5,373 nt of DNA from Acidobacteriaceae bacterium UBA1795 (GCA_002314435.1 DCFV01000233.1:6294-11666); one strand, 5' to 3'; positions 1 through 4,641 are shown, counted from the stretch's first letter. The notes: generated by a model from the letters alone, not told the origin. Numbers and translations: made by a program.

Positions 1-29
1 GCATCGAGTTTCTTCTTCAGTGTCGTCAT
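1..29 (-). CDS. rpsE: 30S ribosomal protein S5, N-terminal fragment (cut by left window edge)
   Basis: An ATG at 29-27 opens a frame reading MTTLKKKLDA and runs off the left edge, so only about ten codons are visible. S5 belongs to the 30S subunit, where the family takes part in decoding accuracy and mRNA helicase activity. The call rests mainly on position: in the spc operon rpsE directly follows rplR. The basic start is also compatible with the variable N-terminal arm of S5. A purine-rich GGAAGGA on the minus strand (48-42) can act as ribosome binding site, though its 12-nt spacing to the ATG is long. None of the conserved S5 domain is inside the window, so the identity is inferred from synteny. 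Confidence 0.75.
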
Positions 30-86
30 CGCTCTTGTCTGTCCTTCCGGGCCGCCGTGCGGATCCCTGGAAAAGCCCTTACCACC

Positions 87-103
87 GGTCGAGTGTCTCG
101 ACC
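87..103 (-). other. Perfect 7-bp hairpin in the rplR-rpsE spacer
   Basis: GGTCGAG (87-93) and CTCGACC (97-103) are perfect inverted repeats around a 3-nt loop. The minus-strand transcript can form the same stem. No U-run follows it in the direction of transcription, so it does not look like an intrinsic terminator. It lies 57 nt upstream of the rpsE start codon. It may mark an RNA processing or stability element, but that is speculation. Confidence 0.55.
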
Positions 104-114
104 AAAACTAAGCC

Positions 115-127
115 GCACCAGAGGTGC
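115..127 (-). other. Perfect 5-bp hairpin overlapping the rplR stop codon
   Basis: GCACC (115-119) and GGTGC (123-127) form a perfect GC-rich stem with a 3-nt loop. The stem shares one base with the rplR stop codon (129-127). On the transcript it is followed by GGCTTAGTTTT, which is a weak U-rich tract. A leaky attenuator is therefore possible, but the stem is short and the U-run interrupted, so I do not call a terminator. Confidence 0.4.
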
Positions 128-483
128 TAAAACTCCAGGCCCGCCTCGCGTGCCGCGTCGGCAAGCGCCTTGATGCGGCCGTGATAGAGGAAGCCGCCGC
201 GGTCGAAGACCACCCTCTTGACGCCCTTGGCCGTCGCCTGTTCGGCAACTGCCTTGCCGATCTCCTTGGCCGCCGCCACGTTGCCGCCCGTCTTCACTTT
301 CAGAGCCAGCGTAGAGGCCGAGGCTAGGGTCACACCCTGTTCATCGTTGATCACCTGGGCATAGATGTGATTCAGCGAGCGGTATACACTCAGCCGCGGA
401 CGCTCCGCGGTACCCGCGAGCTTCACACGAATGCGCTTGTGGATGCGCTGCCGGATTTCGTTTCTCTTCGTCTGCGTAATCAT
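127..483 (-). CDS. rplR: 50S ribosomal protein L18
   Basis: L18 binds 5S rRNA together with L5 and helps dock it into the central protuberance of the 50S subunit. The 118-residue product matches the usual length (about 117-122). The first 30 residues are strongly basic, as expected for the flexible RNA-binding arm. RPRLSVYRSLNHIYAQVI (28-45) and the C-terminal VVFDRGGFLYHGRIKALA (91-108) are the typical L18 signatures, and the protein ends in the common form AREAGLEF. The ATG at 483 is preceded by AGGA on the minus strand (497-494) with 10-nt spacing. It sits between rplF (126-nt spacer) and rpsE (97-nt spacer), the standard spc order. The stop is TAG. Nothing in the protein is unusual. Confidence 0.98.
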   Translation of the reverse strand: MITQTKRNEIRQRIHKRIRVKLAGTAERPRLSVYRSLNHIYAQVINDEQGVTLASASTLALKVKTGGNVAAAKEIGKAVAEQATAKGVKRVVFDRGGFLYHGRIKALADAAREAGLEF

Positions 484-506
484 CGGTCTCTCTTCCTATC
501 AGCGGA

Positions 507-519
507 GCCGCCCTGCGGC
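507..519 (-). other. Perfect 5-bp GC hairpin upstream of rplR
   Basis: GCCGC (507-511) and GCGGC (515-519) are exact inverted repeats with a 3-nt loop. The hairpin lies 9 nt upstream of the putative Shine-Dalgarno of rplR (497-494) on the transcript. It could influence ribosome loading, but no homology to a known leader is recognisable. Confidence 0.4.
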
Positions 520-534
520 CCCGTTCGGTTGTGA

Positions 535-606
535 ATCAGTTCCCTGATCTCAGTGGTCGGGGATCATCGTCTTACAAGAAACTCCGACTGATCCCCTAAA
601 CCTGAT
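535..606. repeat. Degenerate heptamer repeats with inverted ends in the rplF-rplR spacer
   Basis: Units with a 7-nt period include ATCAGTT (535-541), CCCTGAT (542-548), CTCAGTG (549-555) and GTCGGGG (556-562). On the other side lie GACTGAT (586-592) and ACCTGAT (600-606), 14 nt apart. The two sides are in roughly opposite orientation. A perfect 8-bp inverted repeat, GGGGATCA (559-566) and TGATCCCC (589-596), encloses 22 nt. The core resembles the cleaner TGRTCAG tracts in the S3-L16 spacer. The copy is eroded and its edges are approximate. Confidence 0.5.
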
Positions 607-609
607 CTC

Positions 610-1149
610 TTACTTGGCACCCGTCTTGCCGGCCTTCTTCTTCAGCTTTTCGTTCGAGTAGCGCACGCCCTTGTTCTTGTAGGGATCCGGCTTGCGCAGC
701 GAGCGCATGTCGGCGGCCACCTGGCCCACCTTCTGGCGGTCGATACCGCTCACCGTCAAGTGCGTCTGCTTCGGGTCAATCGCCACTTCGATGCCAGTGG
801 GCAGCGGGAACTCGATCGGATGCGAGTAACCCAGGGTGAACACCACCATGCCCTTGCCCTTCAGCTCGGCGCGATAACCGATGCCGACGATGTCCAGTTC
901 CTTCGTCCAGCCCTTGGTCACACCCTCAACCGCGTTGAATACCAGCGCGCGGGTCAGTCCGTGCACAGCGGCAAACTTCTCGTCGGTGCGATTCACGTGC
1001 AGCGTGCCGTCCTTGGTCTCCAGCTCGACACCCTCTGCCAGCAGCGCCGTAACCTTGCCCTTGGGACCTTCGACGAGAACCGTGTTGCCCTCGACCTTAT
1101 ACTTCACGCCCGCCGGTAGCGGGATCGGCTTCTTACCAATACGCGACAT
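610..1149 (-). CDS. rplF: 50S ribosomal protein L6
   Basis: L6 sits near the GTPase-associated region and sarcin-ricin loop of the 50S subunit, contacting 23S rRNA. The product has 179 residues, the normal length, and shows the duplicated fold. It opens with MSRIGKKPIPLP (1-12) and has the first repeat around VLVEGPKGKV (24-33). The second domain carries VSGIDRQKVGQVAADMRS (133-150) and RKPDPYKNKGVRY (152-164), followed by a Lys-rich tail. PYKNKG (156-161) replaces the more common PYKGKG of the family signature, a mild variation. The start is well supported: ATG at 1149 matches the universal N-terminus and AAGGA (1162-1158) lies 8 nt upstream. It is flanked by long spacers, 157 nt to rpsH and 126 nt to rplR. 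The stop is TAA. Confidence 0.98.
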   Translation of the reverse strand: MSRIGKKPIPLPAGVKYKVEGNTVLVEGPKGKVTALLAEGVELETKDGTLHVNRTDEKFAAVHGLTRALVFNAVEGVTKGWTKELDIVGIGYRAELKGKGMVVFTLGYSHPIEFPLPTGIEVAIDPKQTHLTVSGIDRQKVGQVAADMRSLRKPDPYKNKGVRYSNEKLKKKAGKTGAK

Positions 1150-1184
1150 CGAATCAATCCTTCAATCGGCTTGCGAGTCCCGCC

Positions 1185-1199
1185 GGAGCCTCACGCTCC
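1185..1199 (-). other. Perfect 5-bp hairpin in the rpsH-rplF spacer
   Basis: GGAGC (1185-1189) and GCTCC (1195-1199) pair perfectly around a 5-nt loop. The 7-nt direct repeat CCTCACG occurs twice here, at 1189-1195 and 1198-1204. In the same 157-nt spacer are a palindrome AGCATGCT (1284-1291) and a weak inverted repeat AACTT/AAGTT (1242-1256). There are no heptamer repeats and no plausible small ORF with a good ribosome binding site. Function unknown. Confidence 0.35.
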
Positions 1200-1306
1200 T
1201 CACGTTCCACTGCAGCCCTGAGGCAGCGCCCCAGTCGAGCAAACTTCTTAAAAGTTGGTGACGGTCCGCCCAGTCATGCCGGAAGCATGCTCCTGGATGG
1301 CCAGTC

Positions 1307-1702
1307 CTACCAGACTTCGCAGAGCACTTCGCCGCCAACACCTTCGCGGCGCGCCTGGCGGCCGGTCATCACGCCCTTCGGGGTTGTCATGATCGAGATG
1401 CCGAGGCCTCCCTGCACGCGCTTGATCTCGTCGCGGCCGACGTACACGCGGCAGCCGGGGCGCGAAATGCGCGCCAGGTCGCGGATTGCCGCTTCGCTGC
1501 CGCCGTACTTCAAGTACACGCGCAGAACGGGCTTGCCATCCTCTTCCTGGGTCTTGTAGTTCGAGATATAGCCCTCTTCCTTCAGGATGCGGGCGATCTC
1601 AGTCTTCAGCTTTGAAGCCGGCACATCCAGCTTCTGATGGCGTGCACGGATCGCATTCCGAATACGCGCCAGAAAATCCGCTACAGGATCGGTCAGACTC
1701 AT
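1307..1702 (-). CDS. rpsH: 30S ribosomal protein S8
   Basis: S8 is a primary 16S rRNA binding protein (helix 21 of the central domain). In Escherichia coli it also represses its own spc operon by binding the mRNA near the rplE start. The 131-residue product is full length and colinear with the family. It has DPVADFLARIRNA (5-17) at the N-terminus, the SKLKTEIARILKEEGYI region (30-46), and the C-terminal rRNA-binding signature TTPKGVMTGRQARREG (106-121) leading to GVGGEVLCEVW at the very end. ATG at 1702 is chosen because it gives the canonical N-terminus and has an excellent AAGGAG (1713-1708) 5 nt upstream. A two-tier stem-loop ends directly at this ribosome binding site. The stop is TAG. 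Spacers on both sides are unusually long (about 158 nt). Confidence 0.98.
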   Translation of the reverse strand: MSLTDPVADFLARIRNAIRARHQKLDVPASKLKTEIARILKEEGYISNYKTQEEDGKPVLRVYLKYGGSEAAIRDLARISRPGCRVYVGRDEIKRVQGGLGISIMTTPKGVMTGRQARREGVGGEVLCEVW

Positions 1703-1707
1703 TCCTT

Positions 1708-1713
1708 CTCCTT
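1708..1713 (-). promoter_or_regulatory. Strong Shine-Dalgarno of rpsH, adjacent to a stem-loop
   Basis: AAGGAG on the minus strand lies 5 nt before the rpsH ATG at 1702. A second AAGGA follows it immediately (1707-1703). It is among the best ribosome binding sites in the window, and it directly abuts the 3' arm of the stem at 1714-1720. Confidence 0.75.
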
Positions 1714-1754
1714 CATTCCCCGTTCGTCCGCCTCAGCGGAAACCAGCGGGAATG
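1714..1754 (-). promoter_or_regulatory. Two-tier stem-loop in the rpsH leader, candidate translational control element
   Basis: An outer perfect 7-bp stem is formed by CATTCCC (1714-1720) and GGGAATG (1748-1754). Inside it is a perfect 5-bp hairpin, TCCGC (1727-1731) with GCGGA (1736-1740), closed by a 4-nt loop. One further pair, G1722-C1747, is possible across a bulged C. On the transcript the 3' arm of the outer stem ends at the base before the rpsH Shine-Dalgarno. That geometry suits a structure that affects ribosome access. Whether S8 or anything else binds it is unknown. Confidence 0.5.
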
Positions 1755-1759
1755 TCTGA

Positions 1760-1794
1760 AACAGTGAACAGTTATCAGTGATCAGAGGTCAGTT
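1760..1794. repeat. Five tandem degenerate heptamers (RWCAGTK type), left arm, rpsN-rpsH spacer
   Basis: Five consecutive 7-nt units each keep CAG at positions 3-5: AACAGTG, AACAGTT, ATCAGTG, ATCAGAG and GTCAGTT. The tract is the same family as the heptamers at 4591-4618, with more divergence. It faces an inverted tract at 1831-1858. Directly beside it, 1793-1812 reads as degenerate tetramers (TTTG, TTTG, CTTG, TTCG, TTGG). Confidence 0.7.
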
Positions 1795-1830
1795 TGTTTG
1801 CTTGTTCGTTGGATGGAGCTGATGCCCAAT

Positions 1831-1858
1831 CCCTGATCTCTGCTCTCTGATCCCTGTC
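1831..1858. repeat. Four tandem heptamers (CYCTGAT type), inverted arm, rpsN-rpsH spacer
   Basis: Units are CCCTGAT, CTCTGCT, CTCTGAT and CCCTGTC with an exact 7-nt period. Their reverse complements (ATCAGGG, ATCAGAG and so on) match the units at 1760-1794. CTCTGATC (1845-1852) and GATCAGAG (1780-1787) are a perfect 8-bp inverted pair. The tract begins 3 nt after the rpsN stop codon on the transcript. Confidence 0.65.
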
Positions 1859-1861
1859 TTC

Positions 1862-2047
1862 TTACCAGCTCGACTTGACGACGCCGGGAATCTCGCCCTT
1901 CAGCGCCAGGCCACGGAAGCACAGACGGCAGATGCCAAACTTCCGCAGGAAACCCCGCGGGCGCCCGCAGAGCTTGCACCGGTTGTGCTTGCGGCAGCTG
2001 AACTTCGGCTTCCGCGCGTCCTTCACTCTCTTTGCAGTGGTTGCCAT
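1862..2047 (-). CDS. rpsN: 30S ribosomal protein S14, zinc-binding type
   Basis: S14 joins the head of the 30S subunit late in assembly, beside S3 and S10. The product is 61 residues, the size of the zinc-containing short form rather than the roughly 100-residue zinc-independent form. Cys24, Cys27, Cys40 and Cys43 (RCKLCGRP and GICRLCFR) are the four zinc ligands. The family ending is intact as GEIPGVVKSSW. Cys18 in KFSCRKHNRC is an extra cysteine six residues before the first ligand. ATG at 2047 gives the standard length, with GAGG (2055-2052) close upstream. A longer overlapping frame at 1782-2057 is a shadow. It follows rplE after only 17 nt, as in most spc operons. The stop is TAA. Confidence 0.97.
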   Translation of the reverse strand: MATTAKRVKDARKPKFSCRKHNRCKLCGRPRGFLRKFGICRLCFRGLALKGEIPGVVKSSW

Positions 2048-2064
2048 ATTTCCTCAAATCCCTC

Positions 2065-2613
2065 TTACGCGCCCTGGCGGAACGGCATGCCGAAAGCCTT
2101 GAGCAGCGCGCGCGCCGAGTTGTCGTCCTGGGCCGTGGTCACGATCGTGATGTTCATGCCCTTAAGCTTCTCCACCTTGGAGTAATCAATTTCCGGGAAG
2201 ATCAGCTGGTCGCGCAGGCCGAGCGTGTAGTTGCCGCGCCCGTCAAAGCTCTTCGTCGAAACGCCGCGGAAGTCACGCACGCGGGGCAGCGCAGTCGAGA
2301 TCAGCCGGTCCAGGAACTCGTAGGCCTTGTCGTTGCGCAGCGTAACCATGGCGCCAATCGACATGCCGGCGCGCACCTTGAAGGCCGCGATCGACTTCTT
2401 CGCCTTGGTGGTCACCGGCTTCTGACCAGTGACAGCCGCAAGATCGGCAACGAGCGGATCGAGCAGCTTGTTGTTCTGCGTCGCTTCGCCCAGACCCATG
2501 TTGACGACGATCTTCTCCAGCCTCGGCACCGCCATCGGGTTCTCAAGTCCCAGCTCCTTCTTCAGAGCCTGCTTGATCTCTTTGTTGTACTTCTCTTTCA
2601 GTCGTGCTGCCAT
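2065..2613 (-). CDS. rplE: 50S ribosomal protein L5
   Basis: L5 binds 5S rRNA and forms the intersubunit bridge at the central protuberance, working with L18. The product is 182 residues, close to the usual 179-180. Recognisable blocks run in order: LKEKYNKEI (5-13), LEKIVVNMGLGEA (32-44), TGQKPVTTKAKKSIAAFKVR (62-81), SIGAMVTLR (85-93), RDFRGVSTKSFDGRGNYTLG (113-132), and the C-terminal IVTTAQDDNSARALLKAFGMPF (157-178). ATG at 2613 gives the common opening MAARLKEKY. The upstream ribosome binding site is poor: there is no AGGAGG core, only mixed GA-rich sequence, unlike most neighbours. A 122-nt spacer precedes it. In E. coli this junction is where S8 represses spc translation. The stop is TAA. 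Confidence 0.98.
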   Translation of the reverse strand: MAARLKEKYNKEIKQALKKELGLENPMAVPRLEKIVVNMGLGEATQNNKLLDPLVADLAAVTGQKPVTTKAKKSIAAFKVRAGMSIGAMVTLRNDKAYEFLDRLISTALPRVRDFRGVSTKSFDGRGNYTLGLRDQLIFPEIDYSKVEKLKGMNITIVTTAQDDNSARALLKAFGMPFRQGA

Positions 2614-2645
2614 TTCTCTGCTCTCTTTCTTCCGGTGCCCGGGGT

Positions 2646-2661
2646 GGTCGCCTTGGCGGCC
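2646..2661. other. Near-perfect GC inverted repeat in the rplX-rplE spacer
   Basis: GGTCGCC (2646-2652) and GGCGGCC (2655-2661) are inverted repeats with one mismatch in seven pairs and a 2-nt centre. A loop that tight would open at least the innermost pair. The element lies about 32 nt upstream of the rplE start. No similarity to a known binding site could be established by eye. Confidence 0.3.
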
Positions 2662-2715
2662 GTCTACCGTTGCGGAAGGGACTGGCCGTGCGGGTGGAGC
2701 ACAGATGCCTCACAG

Positions 2716-2729
2716 CCCGTACAGACGGG
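2716..2729 (-). other. Perfect 5-bp hairpin just after the rplX stop
   Basis: CCCGT (2716-2720) and ACGGG (2725-2729) pair exactly around a 4-nt loop, starting 6 nt after the rplX stop codon on the transcript. No U-run follows, so it is not a terminator. It is one of two small structures in the 122-nt rplX-rplE spacer. The rest of that spacer shows no repeats or ORF. Confidence 0.4.
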
Positions 2730-2735
2730 GTTCCG

Positions 2736-3062
2736 TTACTTCTTCGTCGGCAGCTCTGTGCCGCACTTCTTGCACACGCGCTGCCGCGTCGTGCCTTCGG
2801 TCTTGAAGCCCACGCGGGCCACACCGCAGGTGGGGCACACCAGAGCAACGTTCGACACGTTGATCGGCGACTCCTGCTCGGCGATGCCACCCTTGGTGCG
2901 CTGGCCGCTCTTCGACGAGACCGTCTTCTTGACCACGCGCACATGCTCGACGAGCACGGTGCCCTTGTCAGGGAAAGCGCGCAGCACGCGGCCCGTCTTG
3001 CCGCGGTCGGCACCCGTGAGCACCTTGACCGTATCGTTGCGATGAATACTCAAACTCGACAT
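2736..3062 (-). CDS. rplX: 50S ribosomal protein L24 with C-terminal zinc ribbon
   Basis: L24 is an assembly initiator of the 50S subunit that binds the 5' region of 23S rRNA near the exit tunnel. The product is 108 residues. The N-terminal KOW motif spans about residues 7-35 (HRNDTVKVLTGADRGKTGRV at 7-26). A basic linker follows, and then a rubredoxin-like ribbon: Cys76 and Cys79 in CPTC, Cys97 and Cys100 in CKKC. Many bacterial L24 proteins carry this ribbon; others, such as that of E. coli, have lost some of the cysteines. ATG at 3062 is supported by GGAG (3071-3068) with 5-nt spacing. It follows rplN after 24 nt. The stop is TAA. Confidence 0.98.
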   Translation of the reverse strand: MSSLSIHRNDTVKVLTGADRGKTGRVLRAFPDKGTVLVEHVRVVKKTVSSKSGQRTKGGIAEQESPINVSNVALVCPTCGVARVGFKTEGTTRQRVCKKCGTELPTKK

Positions 3063-3086
3063 CTCTTCTCCAAATGCACCCGGCTA

Positions 3087-3458
3087 CTAAACAACTTCCG
3101 GTGCCAGCGAAACGATCTTCAGAAACTTCTTCTCGCGCAGTTCGCGGGCCACCGGGCCGAATACGCGCGTGCCTACCGGCTCGTGCGCGTCGTCGATCAC
3201 CACGGCCGCGTTCTCGTCAAAGCGGATATAGGTGCCGTCGCGCCGGCGATATTCCTTGCGCGTGCGGACGATGACCGCCTTCACGACCTTGCCCTTTTTC
3301 ACTGTGCCGTCGGGCGAAGCTTCCTTCACCGCGGCGGTAATAATGTCGCCGAGCGAGGCCTTCTTGCCCAGTCCGCCGCCCAGCGGATGGATCATCTGCA
3401 GCTTGCGTGCGCCGGAGTTATCCGCCACCGCGAGCATGGATCTCATTTGCACTGCCAT
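3087..3458 (-). CDS. rplN: 50S ribosomal protein L14
   Basis: L14 lies at the subunit interface, contacts L19 and 16S rRNA, and is the docking site of the silencing factor RsfS in bacteria. The product is 123 residues against the usual 122. Conserved blocks include MLAVADNSGARKLQMI (8-23), ASLGDIITAAVKEA (34-47), KGKVVKAVIVRTRKEYRRRDG (56-75, approximately), YIRFDENAAVVIDD (77-90) and GTRVFGPVARELREKKFLKI (97-116). The ATG at 3458 has a strong AAGGAG (3472-3467) 8 nt upstream. The N-terminus, MAVQMRSML, is one residue longer than the common MIQ form. It is flanked by short spacers (25 nt from rpsQ, 24 nt to rplX), as in a standard operon. The stop is TAG. Confidence 0.98.
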   Translation of the reverse strand: MAVQMRSMLAVADNSGARKLQMIHPLGGGLGKKASLGDIITAAVKEASPDGTVKKGKVVKAVIVRTRKEYRRRDGTYIRFDENAAVVIDDAHEPVGTRVFGPVARELREKKFLKIVSLAPEVV

Positions 3459-3483
3459 GGATTCTTCTCCTTACCCGCTTGCT

Positions 3484-3819
3484 CTACTTGGCGGCTTCGA
3501 CATCCGCCACCTTGGCGGTGTCTTCAATCTGGCTCAGCGACGAGCGGCGCACGATCTCTTCTAACGCCCAGCGCTTCAGCTTGCTCGTCGGCCGCGTCTC
3601 GCGGATCCGCACCACGTCGCCCACGCGCGCCGAGTTCTGCTCGTCGTGCGCGTAGAACTTCTTGGAGCTCTTCACGATTCGCTTGTACTTCGGGTGCGCC
3701 TTGCGCATCTCGACCTCGACCACGATGGTCTTCTGCATCTTGGTCGAAACCACGTTGCCCACCTTCTCATTGCGCCGCGTTGTCGCCGGCGCCTGTGCCT
3801 TCTCTGCTACCGCCGTCAT
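3484..3819 (-). CDS. rpsQ: 30S ribosomal protein S17 with extended termini
   Basis: S17 is a primary 16S rRNA binder with an OB fold in the 30S body. The product is 111 residues, longer than the usual 80-90. The core starts near GNVVSTKMQKTIVVEVEM (21-38), continues through the conserved HPKYKR (42-47) and KKFYAHDEQNSARVGDVVRI (53-72), and ends near RPTSKLKRWALEEIV (76-90). There is an Ala/Thr-rich leader of about 19 residues and an Ala/Asp/Glu-containing tail of about 20 residues (91-111). The start ATG (3819-3817) overlaps the rpmC stop in an ATGA, with GGGAG upstream inside the end of rpmC. That suggests translational coupling and supports this start despite the long leader. The stop is TAG. 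Confidence 0.97.
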   Translation of the reverse strand: MTAVAEKAQAPATTRRNEKVGNVVSTKMQKTIVVEVEMRKAHPKYKRIVKSSKKFYAHDEQNSARVGDVVRIRETRPTSKLKRWALEEIVRRSSLSQIEDTAKVADVEAAK

Positions 3820-4067
3820 TTACGGGCTCCCTTCCCTGCGCCGGCCTCGGCCGCGCCTTCCTTCTGCGCGCCGCGGATTGCGAGCTCACGCTCGCGCGCC
3901 ACCGTCTTGATCTGGGCGATCTCCTTGCGCAGCTGGCGGAGCTTCTTCACTCCGTCGTTCTGCCCCAGCGAGACCTGGAAGCGCAGCCGGAACAGCTGCT
4001 CGGCCGTCGTCTTCTCCTGGTGCGCCAGCTCGGCGTCGCTCAAATTGCGAATCTTTTCGAGTTCCAT
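3816..4067 (-). CDS. rpmC: 50S ribosomal protein L29
   Basis: L29 is a small helical protein at the polypeptide exit tunnel of the 50S subunit, next to L23. From the ATG at 4067 the product has 83 residues: the family core, MELEKIRNLSD (1-11), LFRLRFQVSLGQ (25-36) and LRQLRKEIAQIKTVARERE (43-61), plus an Ala/Gly/Lys-rich tail of about 18 residues. The frame also has an upstream ATG at 4115 with AGGAA before it, which would add 16 residues rich in Arg. I prefer 4067 because family members start there and GGAGAG lies 5 nt upstream. The gene ends in TGA overlapping the rpsQ start by 4 nt. A 65-nt spacer separates it from rplP. Confidence 0.95.
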   Translation of the reverse strand: MELEKIRNLSDAELAHQEKTTAEQLFRLRFQVSLGQNDGVKKLRQLRKEIAQIKTVARERELAIRGAQKEGAAEAGAGKGARK

Positions 4068-4072
4068 CGTTT

Positions 4073-4078
4073 CTCTCC
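4073..4078 (-). promoter_or_regulatory. Shine-Dalgarno that favours the shorter rpmC start
   Basis: GGAGAG on the minus strand lies 5 nt before the ATG at 4067. It decides between that start and the in-frame ATG at 4115, whose own upstream AGGAA is weaker. The conserved L29 N-terminus agrees with the 4067 start. Confidence 0.65.
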
Positions 4079-4132
4079 GGCGCTCCATCCGGCCCTTGCG
4101 GGGTCGGCAGCGCATTCAATTCCTGGACGGGC

Positions 4133-4570
4133 CTACTTGGCCGCGGCCACAACCTTTTCGGCGCCAGGCCGCATCACGAACTTCGTCTTCAGCGGCAGCT
4201 TGTTCGACGCCAGGCGCATTGCCTCTTCGGCCACCTCGGGCGCAACGCCCTCCATCTCGAAGAGGATCTTGCCCGGCCGCACCACTGCGACCCAGTGGTC
4301 CAGCGCGCCCTTGCCCGAACCCATTCGGACTTCGGCCGGCTTCTTGGTGATCGGCTTGTCCGGGAACAGGCGCAGCCATATCTTGCCGCCGCGCTTGATG
4401 AAGCGCGTCATGGCGATACGGCTGGCTTCAATCTGCCGGTCGGTGATGTAGCCGCACTCCATAACCTTCAAACCGTACTCGCCGAAAGACAGCGAGGAGC
4501 CGCGCCACGCCTTGCCCCGGCGCTTGCCCTTCTGCTGTTTGCGATACTTCACCTTCTTTGGCATCAACAT
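4133..4570 (-). CDS. rplP: 50S ribosomal protein L16
   Basis: L16 binds 23S rRNA near the A-site and P-site tRNA elbows and is a late assembly protein of the 50S subunit. The product is 145 residues, slightly over the usual 136-144. It starts MLMPKKVKYRKQQKGKRRG (1-19), then GSSLSFGEYGLKVMECGYIT (24-43) and RQIEASRIAMTRFIKRGGK (45-63). These are followed by LFPDKPITKKPAEVRMGSGK (68-87) and HWVAVVRPGKILFEMEGV (92-109). Arg82 in VRMGSGKG aligns with the arginine hydroxylated by YcfD in E. coli. ATG at 4570 matches the family start, with GAGG (4582-4579) 8 nt upstream. A second ATG two codons on is a possible alternative. The 161-nt spacer to rpsC is unusual: this junction is normally very short. 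The stop is TAG. Confidence 0.98.
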   Translation of the reverse strand: MLMPKKVKYRKQQKGKRRGKAWRGSSLSFGEYGLKVMECGYITDRQIEASRIAMTRFIKRGGKIWLRLFPDKPITKKPAEVRMGSGKGALDHWVAVVRPGKILFEMEGVAPEVAEEAMRLASNKLPLKTKFVMRPGAEKVVAAAK

Positions 4571-4590
4571 AACGAAACCCTCAAAACGAG

Positions 4591-4618
4591 TGGTCAGTGA
4601 TCAGTGGTCAGTGGTCAG
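4591..4618. repeat. Four perfect tandem heptamers TGRTCAG, rpsC-rplP spacer
   Basis: Four consecutive 7-nt units: TGGTCAG at 4591, TGATCAG at 4598, TGGTCAG at 4605 and at 4612. They differ only at the third base (G or A). Reverse-complement units stand at 4696-4723, so the two tracts can pair. The tract ends 8 nt short of the rplP Shine-Dalgarno on the transcript. Confidence 0.85.
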
Positions 4619-4625
4619 CCGGTAC

Positions 4626-4641
4626 GTGCCATTCACGGCAC
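4626..4641 (-). other. Small hairpin in the loop between the two heptamer tracts
   Basis: GTGCC (4626-4630) and GGCAC (4637-4641) are exact inverted repeats around a 6-nt loop. They lie in the 77-nt stretch between the inverted heptamer tracts. The remaining 4642-4695 shows no ORF or clear structure and includes a short A-run at 4689-4695. Confidence 0.4.

Noticed and set aside
87..127. Intrinsic terminator between rplR and rpsE
   Set aside because: The stems are short and no continuous U-run follows either of them on the transcribed strand. Termination inside the spc operon would also be unexpected.
2032..3045. Plus-strand open frame of 337 codons
   Set aside because: It is antisense to the start of rpsN, all of rplE and most of rplX, with no domain-like pattern. 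It is a compositional shadow.
2604..4451. Long plus-strand open frame of 615 codons
   Set aside because: It lies antisense to seven highly conserved ribosomal protein genes, has low-complexity Arg/Ala/Leu-rich sequence and matches no family I know. Long antisense frames are a usual by-product of GC-rich codon use.
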